Source of the DNA: Petrosia ficiformis
Taxonomy: Eukaryota; Porifera; Demospongiae; Haplosclerida; Petrosiidae
Length of the DNA stretch: 64,000 nt
Direction: 5' to 3'
NCBI GenBank assembly: GCA_947044365.1
Contig: OX345638.1
Location: forward strand, 8,531,701 to 8,595,700
Shown here: positions 34,263 through 46,581 of the stretch, piece after piece
Layout: every line of letters begins with the position of its first letter
Position numbering within the stretch: position 1 is the stretch's first letter
The notes under the pieces: generated by a model
What the model was told of the DNA's origin: nothing
Seen by the model: the letters and a program-made list of their open reading frames with translations, nothing else
Databases searched by the model: none
Translations under genes and position numbers: made by a program

Positions 34263-34977
34263 ATAATTATAATTATATAATTATATATAATTATATATAA
34301 TATTACATATTATACATTATATATCTGAGTCAGTACATAATATAATTGATTAAATTCCTCAATTATGTATGTGTAACCTCCTCTGGAGTCAAATGGTCAG
34401 TAATCGACGACACCATTGCTTATAGGTGGCATTTTGGAGGATTAAAATAAAATTTTAACAACAAATTTGAATTTCAAATCTAAAATATCAGTTTGGCCAA
34501 ACCCTGATTGGCCACACCAGTCCATACAAGTATGTCTATTGATATGATAATAGTTGTATTAATTATTTTCTATAATGATTAGTTGATTACTTATTGTATC
34601 ATTAGATGCTGAACACAATGCATGTCATCATAATTAATATAAGAACTACATTTAGAATAATTTATAGTTAAGAACTAAGAGTCTTATATTCGGGAACATA
34701 CAGTATATGCAATAGTATATTTATGATTAAAGTTAAATATTTTATAATCATGGATTATAAGAAGCTTATCTAGAAATATAACTGTCCATTAAACTTATGT
34801 TGTATGTAATTATCTGAAGCAAATTTTCTTTGTTTTAGTTTTGTACTTGTCACTTTATACAGTGCGCCATTGTATAAAGTAACAAGTACAAACCTATTGT
34901 ATGAAACCCTTAACAATGTATATTTATGTACAAATAATTGTATTGATGGTCATGTTCTGTCATTTCTTGTTTAATAG
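34263..34977. other. Upstream region of the ZU5/Death gene
   Basis: The stretch 34312-34620 matches 63141-63945 apart from the foldback insertion there, showing two copies of the ZU5-gene 5' region in the window. At 34609 an exon start (ATGCTGAAC) homologous to 63933 is present but continues differently and lacks a donor. A short inverted repeat (GTACTTGTCACTTTATACA and TGTATAAAGTAACAAGTAC) lies at 34842-34890. Confidence 0.6.
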
Positions 34978-37900
34978 ATTTACTACATGGTGCACATATA
35001 GTTGATGAAAGAGTGTTCAATGTTGAAGGTGACAAAGAGCAATACTTCAACTGGAATGAATGTGGGTTTAGATTATATATACCAGAAGGAGCACTATTAC
35101 CCACTGAAACATGCCCAGTTGCTGTGAAAGCTATCATAGCTGGAAGATTTATCCTGCCAAAATGTACAGAGCTAGTAAGTGCTTTCTATGCAATATCTGC
35201 ATCAAGAAAGTTTCGAAAGGAAGTGAAGACCGAGTTACAACATTGTCTATTGCTTGAGAACAAAGCACAGACAAAACATCTTCACTTTATTAAGGCTCAC
35301 CAGACAAATCCTGGAACACCTTACCATTTTCAGCTGCACCCTGGAGGAGAGTTTATGGTTAATACTCATTATGCAGCATTATGGCAGTCTGAGTTTTCCA
35401 TCGAAGCCATTGTCAAAGCACAGCCTTATCCCGATGATGAATCAGGCTCTAAAAATGAAGGTTCAGGAAATGGTCCAGAAAACTCAACAGAAGAAGAAGG
35501 AGATCAAAACCAAGAAGAGGATCAGACTACAGCTAGCAAAGAGGGGAATGATGAGAGTCAGGATAGATCTGATGATGATGAACTGGTGGAAAATGAAGAA
35601 GAGGATAAGAATACAGATGAAGTCAGCAGCAAAGAGGGGAAGGATGAAAGTCATCAACAATCTAATGATGATGAACACATTAGTTCTAATGGACTGCTAG
35701 TTAATACCAGTGATTCACAACAACATCCAAAGGGTGAGGATATCATCAACCAGTCTATTATAAACCAACAAGTAGAACCAAACACTCAACTAACAATAAA
35801 TCTTGAATCTAATAATACCCAAACAAAACAAACAACACATGTATGCACTGCACTCATTAATGTATAGCTAACTGTAGAATAGATTAGAGAAAAACAAATA
35901 ATAAATAAGATATCACTAATTATTATTTACAATAGTGTGTTGTATAGCATTCTCCAATGTCTCCATTATACAGAAGTGTAGCTAAGAAAATTTACATTTT
36001 TAATTCATAATTATTATTTAGTAATGTAAATGTATATAATTATTTCTATCTAGATTTTGATAATGGTTTGTATCGTGCTCACACATTCTATGAAAAGGTC
36101 TCAAGATATGAATGGATTTTCAAGTTTGCTGCTATAAAACACTTGAATGTCCATATAAAGGTAAAATAGAAGCTGTTTACTATATTCAATACCAGAAACA
36201 CTCCCTCTGTTTTGTTTGACAGTGGTTGTGTCTCTTATAATTATAATTATGCAATTATACCAACTAACCTTTTTATGGCCCGTAGGGCCATCCCGCTTTC
36301 CACGGGGTTTAATGTATATAATTATAATAATTATAATTATATATAATTATATATAATTATATATTCTTGTGTCACTTGCGCGACTATGCGTTGTATACGT
36401 TGTATACGTAGTTAAGGAAGGTGCGTCATTCCCGGGGGCTCGGTCAATTAATGGGCGTGGCGCGTAAAAGAACGCGCGATCGAGCTCTACAAACCAGCAG
36501 AAAGAAAGCTGTGTAGTTTACGTAGAAACTGGAACTAATAGCTAGCTATTCTACCTGAAATATATTCTACAAGTTCTACAAGGTTCTTTAAAAGGTAAAC
36601 AGAGTAGATAATCAAAATAATAACTATAATAGGCTGATGTGTTTCAGCCATCATAAAGTTAGCCATGATTACTGAATGATGGACACCACAAAGCAGTCAT
36701 AGGGATACTTTTTTCTCTATATATCTTGTTATTAGTATATTGTAGATAAACTGAAAGACCTTGAGAAAGGTGAATCATTCAAATTCAGATTTAAACAAAA
36801 TGCTCAAAGGTATTCCGACCCTTTGGTTTGCTTGAACTTTTCAAACAGAGAAAATCTTTCGAATGGTTGGCATGTTCGTCCCTATAGTCTACCCTGTCAG
36901 GTATGTCCTACAATTGTATTTCTATAATGTTAATTTGATATTATATTGAACAGGTTTCTAAGGAAGAGATTGATTTGCTGGCTACACAATTCCAAGAGTC
37001 ACCTGATAGTTCTGTTTCACATGTTTACCCTGTTATACCAATGTGTATGGTATCCATATATGCTGATGCTGATACTTCCCTCCATCTTGAATATCAAGTG
37101 CCAGTTGAAGGGATAGTTGAAACGAAGACAATATTTATTATGAGATCCATAGCAAATGAAAGTATGCATCAATCTGAATTTCTGTTTGATCTATATATAA
37201 ATTAAAATTTTAATTATTATAATAAGTTATATCTCCAGGAGCCACTGAACAGAAACATGAGAAAGAGGAAGGAACAAAAAACAATTCCACAGAAGAACCA
37301 GGTATTATATAATTTCAATCTCCATCCGAAATGTATATAGCCAGAATTTTAAAGTTTTCCCTTGTAACATACATACAAAATTTTTTACTCAGAAGACAAA
37401 TACCTATAAATGAGTCCATGTGCTTAATAATTATTAATAAATCATACCATAAAATAGAAATTCAGCTTTTATTAAGCTTATTTTTTATAAAATTAACAAC
37501 CTTGGAGCTTATACTTTAGCATCCAAAAATTGTATGATTATAAATTATTATAGATTTTGTATTTATTAGGTGTACAGGAGAGCAAGCTACAAGGTACTAA
37601 AATTATATGTATAATTATATGTATATTATATACATGATTCTATTTTGAGCAAGCTATTTACAAACTAGTGCATGGTAGGGTGATAAAAACCTATACTAAT
37701 CCCCTCATTGTTGTAGTGAAGAGAGAGGAGAGAGGTTGGTATATTAAGGATGAGGCTTAGGCATAAGCATTTCAATAAGAGTCACCCTTCAGGGGCAAAT
37801 TATATCATCACATTTATATTCAACTCACTGCTAACTTACAGCCACTTGAGCTAGTTGCCTTTTTTGGGGCAATGCATATATTGAGAGCCTTTTTAATTAC

Positions 37901-38233
37901 ATCTGATCACTGTAAATTTCATAATTAAACTTTGTACGTAATTATCTTTATTATACAGTAAAAGATTTCTCCGATGTGATATCGGCTACAAGAACAGTGG
38001 TTAACTGGTTTACACTAGGCATATTTCTGAAGATTGACTTTGAACAACTTGAAAAAATTGAGAAGGATCATCATGGTAATCTCGATCGTTGTCGTCAAAA
38101 AATGTTGAGCAATTGGATTCGTTCAGGAAATGCCACCTGGAGTATACTAGTGGATGTATTACACAGTGATGATGTAAAGGAAAAGGCAGTTGCTGAAGAA
38201 ATTGCCAAAAAGTATCTTAAAAAACAATTATAA
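34978..38233 (+). CDS. ZU5-domain and Death-domain protein (UNC5/ankyrin/PIDD-like module)
   Basis: Inferred exons: 34978-35733, 36054-36160, 36736-36900, 36954-37161, 37239-37301, 37570-37593, 37717-37734 and 37959-38233 (TAA). The first exon encodes a ZU5 domain (GFRLYIPEGALLP, CPVAVKAIIAGRFILPKCTE, LVSAFYAIS, TELQHC) followed by a very acidic, low-complexity tail rich in E, D, Q and S. Donor GTGAGG at 35734 gives phase 1, matching 36054. The exons 36736-37161 encode beta-rich sequence that may be a UPA-like part. Small exons encode charged linkers. The last exon is a Death domain (VVNWFTLGIFLKIDFEQLEK, MLSNWIRSGNATWSILVDVL). ZU5 followed by a C-terminal Death domain is the order in UNC5 receptors, ankyrins and PIDD. 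No membrane segment is seen, so a cytosolic Death-domain adaptor is inferred. The true start lies upstream and is not fixed. If 35734 is not used, the frame ends at TAG 35865-35867. Confidence 0.75.
36266..36733 (+). mobile_element. Recurrent element family R, subfamily 2, in an intron of the ZU5 gene
   Basis: It begins TTTTTATGGCCCGTAGGGCC and ends TTCTCTATATATCTTGTTA. The middle differs from copy 1 (AGAAAGAAAGCTGTGTAGTT, CTACAAGTTCTACAAGGTTC) and matches 52735-53095 in complement. Its 3' end lies at the acceptor of exon 36736, so the pyrimidine tract of that acceptor is element sequence. Confidence 0.8.
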
Positions 38234-40852
38234 TGCTTCAAGTTTTAATGAGAATTTCAATTTAAAATTAGTGTTATTTAGCTGTATCAACAATATATAT
38301 TATAATATTTATTCTTAATAGATGTAAATTTGTTTGTTGTGATGTGTGTTTACATTCTGTTTTAAAGGAGTAAAATTTAGTGGTAAATAATAAATATCAT
38401 TATAAATTTGGAATTTAGGCATACATACTAGTACGTTTTTATGTTAATCATGCAAGCAGTAGCAAATTTAAACTTTTGATGTGAAGTAGCAATGACCAGT
38501 GGACCCTTTAGTAAGTTACACTTCACTGCCCAACCTACAAACTGACTATATATTGTTACATTAGTACCTATAATTATATCTACTTATAACATAGCTTTAC
38601 ATTACTCTACCTAAGGGTCAGACTAAAATATGGACCATGTTGTTGTAATACATAGACAAATCTATGGTCTGGTCTTGGGATGCAGTCAATGTTTCATTCA
38701 GACCCTCTATCGATATAACAATTCAATCTCTCTGTGGTCATGTATGAAACCATCCATTTATATATTTATCTAGCAACTCAGCTAGTGTTTCTCTACACTA
38801 TAAAAATGAATGGGTTATTTCAGCTCTCTTTTGGTTAGATGAGCCTCCTATATAAATCAATGCTGCTTTCTTGTATAGCTAGGTAATGTTTAAAAGTAGT
38901 AATTTATTTCTTTGGATTTTGTTTGATCTATATTGACTAGTATATATGTAAAGTACATGTCATAATGAAAGAATGGTAACAAAAGCAATACAATGTACAT
39001 GTACTTTAAATATGTAAATCCCATAATAACTGCACACATGTGCTGGCTTTTCAAATACCAGTTGAGTACATCACATGTTATTTGCTATTATAAGTACAAA
39101 TTCATGTTCATATTTATATTAATTAATTACTGTGGAATGAGCAAGTATTATCTGTTGTTTTCACAGATGTTAAAATTGGAATTCTAATAATACACCACAG
39201 GTTATACATATAACACTATACTATGTATATAGCTACATTGTATTAATATGTTTGTTACCATATGCCTACTATCACAGGCACTTTATGCTAGTCAATATAG
39301 ATCAAGATCAAATGAACTGTGACTTGTATATATTACCTAGTAGGAAAATAAAAATCAACATAGACGAAAATATAATTGCATTGAAACTCCTGTAATGAAT
39401 GCAACTGAAGTGTACTCCTCTAAAAAACTGGAGACCAGAGAAATTTCACACATATCAGTGATTGTACTATGAATAGACTGAGTAAATTATATAGTTATAT
39501 TGCTTATACATTACTTTGCATTCCTAATCCTTCCTAATAGGTGTATAAACTATTAACATTATCATACACCACGTACAACTAAATATTATAAACATATATA
39601 GTGTCTAGAGTGTATGTATATAGTTACGTTTAAGAGATAGTGTGTAGTTATCTGTGTATTTATAATACACAATCAAAATATATACTTCCATATCTGTCTC
39701 CAGATATATAATCAGACATACAATAAGTTGATATGAAATACAATATTTGTTTTTTTATTTTAAACTAATGTCACAAGAATAGCTAGAGAAAGATACAAGC
39801 ATAGATTTAAGAGTGGTTTAATAAACTAGTTCACTAACTATAATCAAATTTACTTGTTTGTATCAGTTCAGTATGCATGAGAAAAAGAAGAAAGAAGATC
39901 AGAGAAACTGACAAGTGTGCGAGTAATGTTTTAACTATTATAATTTATTTAGAACTTATAATTATTATCAAGATATTTAGTGACTCCTAGCTGCTCACAA
40001 AAGATTATAACCAGTTACTTGATAACAAATCTAATTGTATTTAATTCATAATGTAATTATATTTGTTATATCATCATCATGTATGTAGTCAAGTAATTGT
40101 ATATATCTGATCAAATATACAACCACAAAATTCATAGTCATGATATATCAGTAGTCAGTTTTATTTATATCAAAGCACGTGATATTGAATTACGTGTATA
40201 GTATAGTACATATTTGTTATTGTAAGTACAAATTCATGTACATATTTATATTAATTAATTACTCTGGAATGACATCTGTTGTTTTAACAAATGATACAAT
40301 TGGAATACTAATATATAATACACCACAGGTTGTATTTGTGCTACATATATAGCTACATTATATTAATATGTTTGTTACCATTTGCCGCCTTACTATGACA
40401 TGTACTTTTTATTAGTCAATATATACATCAAGATCAAATGAATTGTGCATGACTTGTAAATATTAGCTAGCAGGAAAAATAAATCAGCATGGAGGAAAAT
40501 ATAATTGCATTGAAACTCCTGTAACCAATTAAAGGTTAAAATAACCCATTACTTTTTACTGTGTGCATGTACATACTAATTACTCACTAGTAACATCTGT
40601 TGTATCCACAGTTATCAGGGCTGTTTCTCTATATAAGGATATAGTATACCCATCCAAACTACTTATAGAAAGCACTTATTACGATAATGTCATACAAATA
40701 TATGTATAACCTGATATGACACTAACAATGGTCTATTCAAGATTTCTTATAGAATGAGTAACTGATATTAGAGTATGAATTACATCCCAACTTCTACTAT
40801 GATTATGATGATTATGATGATGGCTCTTCTTTAATACTTTCTCTATTAGATA
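38234..40852. other. Intergenic DNA after the ZU5 gene
   Basis: No gene was seen in about 2.6 kb. Blocks at 38940-39370 recur at about 40200-40510 and, in part, at 44060-44180 (GGTAACAAAAGCAATACAATGTAC), so the spacer grew by local duplication. Stop codons are frequent in all frames. Confidence 0.6.
38613..38706. mobile_element. Short MITE with AGGGTCAGA ends, copy 1
   Basis: The ends AGGGTCAGACTAAAATA and, in complement, AGGGTCTGAATGAAACA form inverted repeats around a core with TATGGTCTGGTC. A second copy is at 43718-43825, inside the duplicated 3' flank of the Death-domain exons, so it was probably copied with its flank and not newly inserted. Confidence 0.6.
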
Positions 40853-41896
40853 ATGGCTACTGGTGAGTGAATTATTATATTATATATTTTTACATTTCTT
40901 GTTACATGGAAACAAATTCATACATCAGATAAATAAGTTATTCATAATCTCTTAAACTTGAAATACATACAATTACAAGTACGGGTTTGTGTACTAATAA
41001 ATATTTGTAATATAATATAATTATATTTATTAAATGTATTTTTTACTACTAATGCTATTATAATTATTTATATATATATGTGTTACTTGTCATGTTATTA
41101 TAATGATGTATTGATTAGGTCAATATCAGATGAAATGGAGAGCTCAACACTCCTCTGCAGTCAATAGTGACAAATTATATTGCTGAGGAGGAGATCAGAA
41201 GGGCCTTCCTATGATACATTATAATGATGAGAAGAGAAAGTTCACATCTTCTGTTGATGTATTTCATTTACCTGCATTGAGGTGGGAGAAGAGATCTACT
41301 ACAGCTACTCCACCTGCAGGAGTGATCAACTATGCTTGTACTAACATAAAAGACTCTATATTGTATTTTGGTGGAAGCTGTAAACCTAGTGACTGTTTTC
41401 ATAATGATTTATTTGAACTCAACACTCTTACTAATGAATGGAGAGAAATTATTAACATTTCTCCTGATAATAGACCAATGAAAAAACGTGACTGTGGAAT
41501 GATACCCTTTAACATGAATGGAGAAGATAATTTGCTGGTTATCGGAGGGTTTAGACCTACACCAATCACTACTCACACTGGTTCCAAGTATATTCCATCT
41601 CCTAGCGTCCCAAATTGTTGCTACACAAATGAAGTACACACTATGTGTGTCAATTCATCACCAGGTATTACATGACTCACATTATGTATTACATCATAAT
41701 GATATCATGTATTTTCTTCAGGTCAATGGAAAGTACCTATCATATCAGGCAATCGTCCACCACCGTGTGCTGGTTTCAGTATCAATACACTTCCTGGTAA
41801 TAGAGGTGTAAAATTTGGAGGAATTAGTACTGATGAGAGTGGGTTTCATCGTATTAATGACGTATTTTTTGTTATCATTCTCTCAGAATACAATAG
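40853..41896 (+). pseudogene. Kelch-repeat gene, nonsense-mutated
   Basis: Exons 40853-40862 (MAT), 41119-41664 and 41722-41896 are joined in phase 1. The frame is GQYQMKWRAQHSSAVNS, DKLYC, TGA at 41184-41186, then GGDQKGLPMIHYNDEKRKF. The stop falls where kelch blades have an aromatic residue before the double glycine, so a TGG to TGA change is likely. Downstream the frame stays open through three further blades (ILYFGGSCKPSDCFHNDLFE, LLVIGGF, RPPPCAGFSINTLPGNRGV). The last blade is the one shared with the kelch/pseudokinase genes (GERPPPCAGFS). No coiled coil or kinase part follows; Death-domain exon duplicates are next. It is probably a decayed kelch/pseudokinase 5' half. Initiation at the downstream methionine at 41211 would give an open protein. 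Confidence 0.75.
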
Positions 41897-42059
41897 TGAG
41901 TTGTTGAGTGTTTATTACAGATTCCACATTTCTACATAGTTGTATTTGTTATCTTAGTAATTAATAAATCAAAATTCAGCTTTTATTAAGCTTACTTTAT
42001 ATTAAATTAACAACTTATATTTTAGCATCGAAAAATTGTATGATTATTAGTTATTATTG

Positions 42060-42724
42060 ATTTTGTATTCATTAGGTGTACAGGAGAGCAAGCTACAAGG
42101 TGCTAAAATTATATTATAATTACATCTATGTTATATACATGATTAAATTTTGAGCAAAATATTTACAAACTAGTGTATGGTTTGCTGATAAAAATGTATA
42201 CAGATCCCCCAATGAGGGGGGAGGTTGGTATATAAGCATGCTGCTAATCACTGTATTTATGTTTCAAGAGTCACCCTTTTAGGAGCACATTATATCATCA
42301 CATTTATATTTTACTCACTGCTACCCCATAGCCACTTGAGCTAGTTGCCTTTTAGGGGGGCAATGCATAAAAGAAGAACCTTTTTAATTTTGCTTAATTA
42401 CATCTGATCACTGTAAATTTCATAATAAAAAGTTTGCATAATTATCTTAATTATACAGTGAAAGATTTCTCGGATGTGATATCGGCTACAAGAATGGTGA
42501 TTGACTGGCTTACACTAGGCATATTTCTGGAGATTGACTTTGAACAACTTAAAACAATTGATAAGAATTATCCTGGTAATCTGGAACGTTGACGTCAACA
42601 AATGTTGAGCAATTGGATTCGTTCAGGAAATGCCACCTGGAGTATACTATTACACAGTGATGATGTAAAGGAAAAGGCAGTTGCTGAAGAAATTGCCAAA
42701 AAATATCTTAAAAAACAATTATAA
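42060..42724 (+). pseudogene. Duplicated 3' exons of the ZU5/Death gene, copy 2 (broken)
   Basis: The stretch 42070-42098 repeats the small exon at 37570 (GTGTACAGGAGAGCAAGCTA), and 42459-42724 repeats the Death-domain exon 37959-38233. The latter has TGA at 42590-42592 (after NLER; a TGT cysteine is expected) and a nine-base deletion before LHSDDVKEKAVAEEIAKKYL, which is otherwise kept. The 18-base exon between them is not recognisable. Confidence 0.85.
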
Positions 42725-43069
42725 TGCTTCAAGTTTTAATGAGAATTTCAATTTAAAATTAGTGTTGTTAGCAGTAATAACAATATATTCATAATTAATA
42801 GATGTAAATTTGTTTGTTGTGATGTGTGTACATATTTTGTTTTAAAGGAGTAAAATTTAGTAGTAATTAATAAATATTATTATAGATTTGGAATTTAGGT
42901 ATATGTATTAGAATATATTTATATTTAACTCACTGCTACCCCATAGCCACTTGAGCTAGTTGCCTTTTTGGGGGGCAATGCATACATGGGGAGCCTTTTT
43001 AATTTTGCTTAATTACATCTGATCGCTGTAAATTTCAAAAAATTTTGCATAATTATCTAAATTATACAG

Positions 43070-43344
43070 TGACAGATTTCTCGGATGTGATATCAGCTAC
43101 AAGAATGGTGGTTAACTGGTTTACACTAGGCATATTTCTGAAGATTGATTTTGAACAACTTAAAACAATTGAGAAGGATTATCATGGTAATCTGGAACGT
43201 TGTCGTCAAGAAATGTTTAGCAATTGAATTTGTTCAGGAAATGCCACCTGGAGTATGCTAGTGAATGTATTACACAGTGATGATGTAAAGGAAAAGGCAG
43301 TTGCTGAAGAAATTGCCAAAAAGTATCTTAAAAAACAATTATAA
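43070..43344 (+). pseudogene. Duplicated Death-domain exon of the ZU5 gene, copy 3 (broken)
   Basis: It matches 37959-38233 at full length (275 bases). TGA at 43225-43227 replaces the tryptophan codon in SNWIRSGNATW. The rest is open to the shared TAA. Its 5' flank (GCCACTTGAGCTAGTTGCC, about 42949) is the same intron flank found before copies 1 and 2. Confidence 0.85.
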
Positions 43345-43717
43345 TGCTTCAAGTTTTAATGAGAATTTCAATTTAAAATTAGTGTTGTTTAGCAGTATCA
43401 ACAATATATATTATAATATTTATAATTAAGATGTAAATTTGTTTGTTGTGATGTGTGAGTACATTTTGTTTAAAGGAGTAAAATTTAGTAGTAATTAATA
43501 AATATTATTATAGATTTGGAATTTAGGTATATGTATTAGAACATTTTTATGTTAATCATGCAGTACCAAATTTAAACTTTTGATGTGAAGTAGCAATGAC
43601 CAGTGGACCCTTTAGTAAGTTACACTTCACTGCCCAACATACAAACTGTATTGTCCCTATTGTTACATTAGTCTATAATTATATCTATTTATAACATAGA
43701 TTTGCATTACTCTATCA

Positions 43718-43825
43718 AAGGGTCAGACTAAAATACAGACCATGTTACAATACATGTTATAATACATGGACCAGTCCATGGTCTGGTCTGGGGGTCCAGT
43801 CCAGTCCATGTTTTATTCTGACCCT
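43718..43825. mobile_element. Short MITE with AGGGTCAGA ends, copy 2
   Basis: The ends AGGGTCAGACTAAAATA and, in complement, AGGGTCAGAATAAAACA are almost perfect inverted repeats. The core holds several self-complementary GGACCAGTCCATGGTC-type blocks. Confidence 0.65.
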
Positions 43826-44179
43826 CTATCTATATAACAATTCTTTGGTCATGTATGAAATTATTCATTTATCTATTTATATATAGCAACTGTTTCTCTA
43901 CACTATAAAAATGAATGGGTTATTTCAACCCTCTTTTGCAATTGGATACATGAGCCTCCTGAGACTAGATAAATCAATGCTGCTTTCTTGTCTTGTTATA
44001 TATATATAGGTAATATTTACAAGTATATGTATAATTTATTACTTTTGATTTTGATCTATCTATATTGACTAGTATATAAAGTACATTTCATAATAAAGAA
44101 TGGTAACAAAGGCAATACAATGTACGTGTACTTTAAAAATGTAAATCCTACATATATGTGCTGACTTTTTAACTGTCTG

Positions 44180-45340
44180 TGGAGTACATCACAGCTTATG
44201 CAAATTTTATAAAGCAGATTATACACACAATAATTATTACTCTAAACCTATATTTTAGTTCACCCTGAATCATAATTGGCAGCAAATGTAGCAGAAGAGA
44301 GAATATTGAGTTTGACCTTGCAAATCAAAGAAAGAGATAAGGCAGTTGAAGGAGGAACTTCATAAGAAAACTAAAGGTAATGTGTAATTATTATCTATTA
44401 TCACAGAACATACAGTGTACATAAGGTTTGTGATGTTACTTCATTAAATAAGAATTAAAATCAGCATGTGAATACTGTAATAATGATAATGATGGATTTC
44501 AAATTCTCAAATTATTTCACAGTAGTATTTCTACACTTTCATTACTTTGTTCTCCAGTATAATAACATGTAACGGACTACATCATTTCTTTTAGAGTTAC
44601 AATCATCAAAAATGCTCACAAAAGAGGAACAGGATAAACTAGTATGTATTAGTTATGTGATAATAATTATATATCTATATTAATAGATGGATTATGATCT
44701 GTATGAAGCACTGGGGAAGCAACATGTATTTGAAAGTTGAACAAGGGTGCTAACCCTAACAAGAAACATTATTGGGTGAGTTATCATATCCACACACAGT
44801 AATATATTGTATAGTACATGTAGGAGCTAATTCTAACTCTTGCGATATATATGTTAGTGATGAGTGATATGATATCAAGATACTCAATACTTCAATACCA
44901 CATCTGAAATGTCTGGTATTGAGTAATCTCCAAGTATTGGTCACACCCATTTAATAGAAATTTCATACCATCATAAACACCAAGTATCTAATAATTGTTA
45001 TTACTACAGAATGGACTAACCCCTTTACATTTGTCATCAGAGAGTGGTCATGTTGATATTGTGAATGTATTATTATCACATGGTGCTGATATTCATGTAA
45101 AGGATTGAATTGGGTAAGTAAATATTTTGATTGCTTCATGTTTATTTAATTATATTATATTATGATATAATAATGATTATAATAATGATAATAATTATGT
45201 TAGTAATTACTTACATAACACATAATTATAATTATATTATATATTAATTTATTACGTTATAACACAGAGAGGACACTCACCTCTAGATATGGCACGTAAT
45301 CCATCATTACATGTACCTGAAGATCGTATTTGAAATATTG
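44180..45340 (+). pseudogene. Ankyrin-gene fragment (coiled-coil exon to last cap)
   Basis: From 44259 a damaged coiled-coil exon (with TAA after PES and a lost stretch in the middle), then the linker exon near 44595 (SKMLTKEEQDKL), a heavily altered ankyrin cap near 44689 (MDYDLYEAL), one ankyrin exon at about 45010-45110 ([19 protein letters not shown]) ending in TGA in frame (ATTGAATTGG), and the terminal exon near 45270 (GHSPLDMARNPSLHVPEDRI, then TGA). It is a relic in which repeats 2 onward were deleted. It marks the 3' end of the first 30.6-kb unit. Confidence 0.75.
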
Positions 45341-45399
45341 GAAAGACAAGAAAAGAAGCTAAGTACATAACTTATAATAATAATATTGAGTTTTTATTA

Positions 45400-45854
45400 A
45401 TTAATAGAACAATAATTACATCATAATTAGATTGTATATTTTTAATATTATTATTACACACATCAAACTTTCATTATTACTTATTAATATAATTCCACAA
45501 CTAACTGCACAAGTTAATTACAATATATAGGTATTATACAAGTATGGTTATCACTAATAGGGATAATAATGCTGTATTAATACCATCTCCAGATCATCAA
45601 ACCAGAAACTCTATGGACCACAATTCCATTGAATGATACAGTCAAGAAAGTTCATGGTCATTTCACGCTCCTACCTCTCCCGCTATTTTTTTAATATCAT
45701 TTAATGATAGATGGATGGATGGCTGGGGACAGAATGACAAATACATAATTTTTTCATACTTACACAAACAGATAGTATGAACATAGACAGATAGATAGTA
45801 TAAACACATAGAAAGATATGAACAGAAGAACAAATACTAATATATACATACCTG
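45400..45854. other. Spacer at the unit boundary
   Basis: The AT-rich sequence at 45570-45610 matches 14245-14285, so the second duplication unit has begun by here. No gene was seen. Confidence 0.5.
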
Positions 45855-46093
45855 TGGTATAATGATTGCATAAAATCATGAATATTAGCAGCCTTTGCAG
45901 AATCAGTAATCTCTTCATCAGATACCTCACGATGATTAGCACCATATCTTATATTATCATATATACATAGAATAGGTTCTTGGGATACAATACCTAATTG
46001 AGCCCTTAACCAACGAATATTGAGTTCTTGTAGATCAACATCTGAGAGGACTCCACCTTTTAATGGCTGAGAATCTTTCAATAAGAAAGACTG
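45855..46093 (-). pseudogene. ABCB-type transporter relic (copy 2)
   Basis: On the minus strand the frame reads [40 protein letters not shown] and [20 protein letters not shown], then NIHDFMQSL. This is the Q-loop half of a P-glycoprotein-like nucleotide-binding domain. Here the exon is open, without the frameshift of copy 1, but Walker A, signature and Walker B exons are all missing. The phosphorylase-kinase exon of copy 1 is also absent. Confidence 0.8.
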
Positions 46094-46094
46094 C

Positions 46095-46581
46095 ATGTAC
46101 ATACCTGAGCTCCTATACTACTTGATAATGTATATACGTATATACATATATTAAGTATAGGTTACTAATATTAGAAAGTTATATACATGTACATGCACAT
46201 ACCTGTGAGCTCCTATACTACTTGATAATCTGTGTACTTAATTATAGACATATATCAAGTATAGCTATAGGTTAATAATATTAGAAAGCTATATACATGT
46301 ACATGTATATACCCATGAGCTCCTATACTACTTCATAATGTATATACATATATACATATATGTATATACATTATGATCAAGTATAGGTTTACTAGTACTC
46401 GAAAGTGTACATGTACATGTACGTACATGAGCTTCTGTACTACTTGATAATGTACATACAAATATACATAATTATATCAAAGATAGGTTTACTAATATTA
46501 GAAAGTGTACATGTACATGTACGTACATACCTAAGCTGCTGTACTAGCCACAGCTTATTTAACCCCACCTTTGTTTTTATT
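46095..46581 (+). promoter_or_regulatory. Array of repeated upstream blocks of DDX-D
   Basis: About four and a half copies of a roughly 105-115-base unit (ACATGTACATG..CGTACATACCTGAGCTCCTATACTACTTGATAAT, then AAGTATAGGTT.ACTAATATTAGAAAG) run up to the start codon. Only the last unit carries the CACAGCTTATTTAACCCCACCTTTG part. A TA-rich palindrome (ACATATATACATATATGTATATACAT region) is at about 46340-46375. Copy number is higher than for any other DDX gene. Confidence 0.65.

Noticed and set aside
35254..35700. 148-codon frame rich in K, R and M overlapping the ZU5 exon
   Set aside because: It is a shifted reading of the acidic low-complexity tail of the ZU5 gene; the ZU5 frame has domain support and fits the splice phases.
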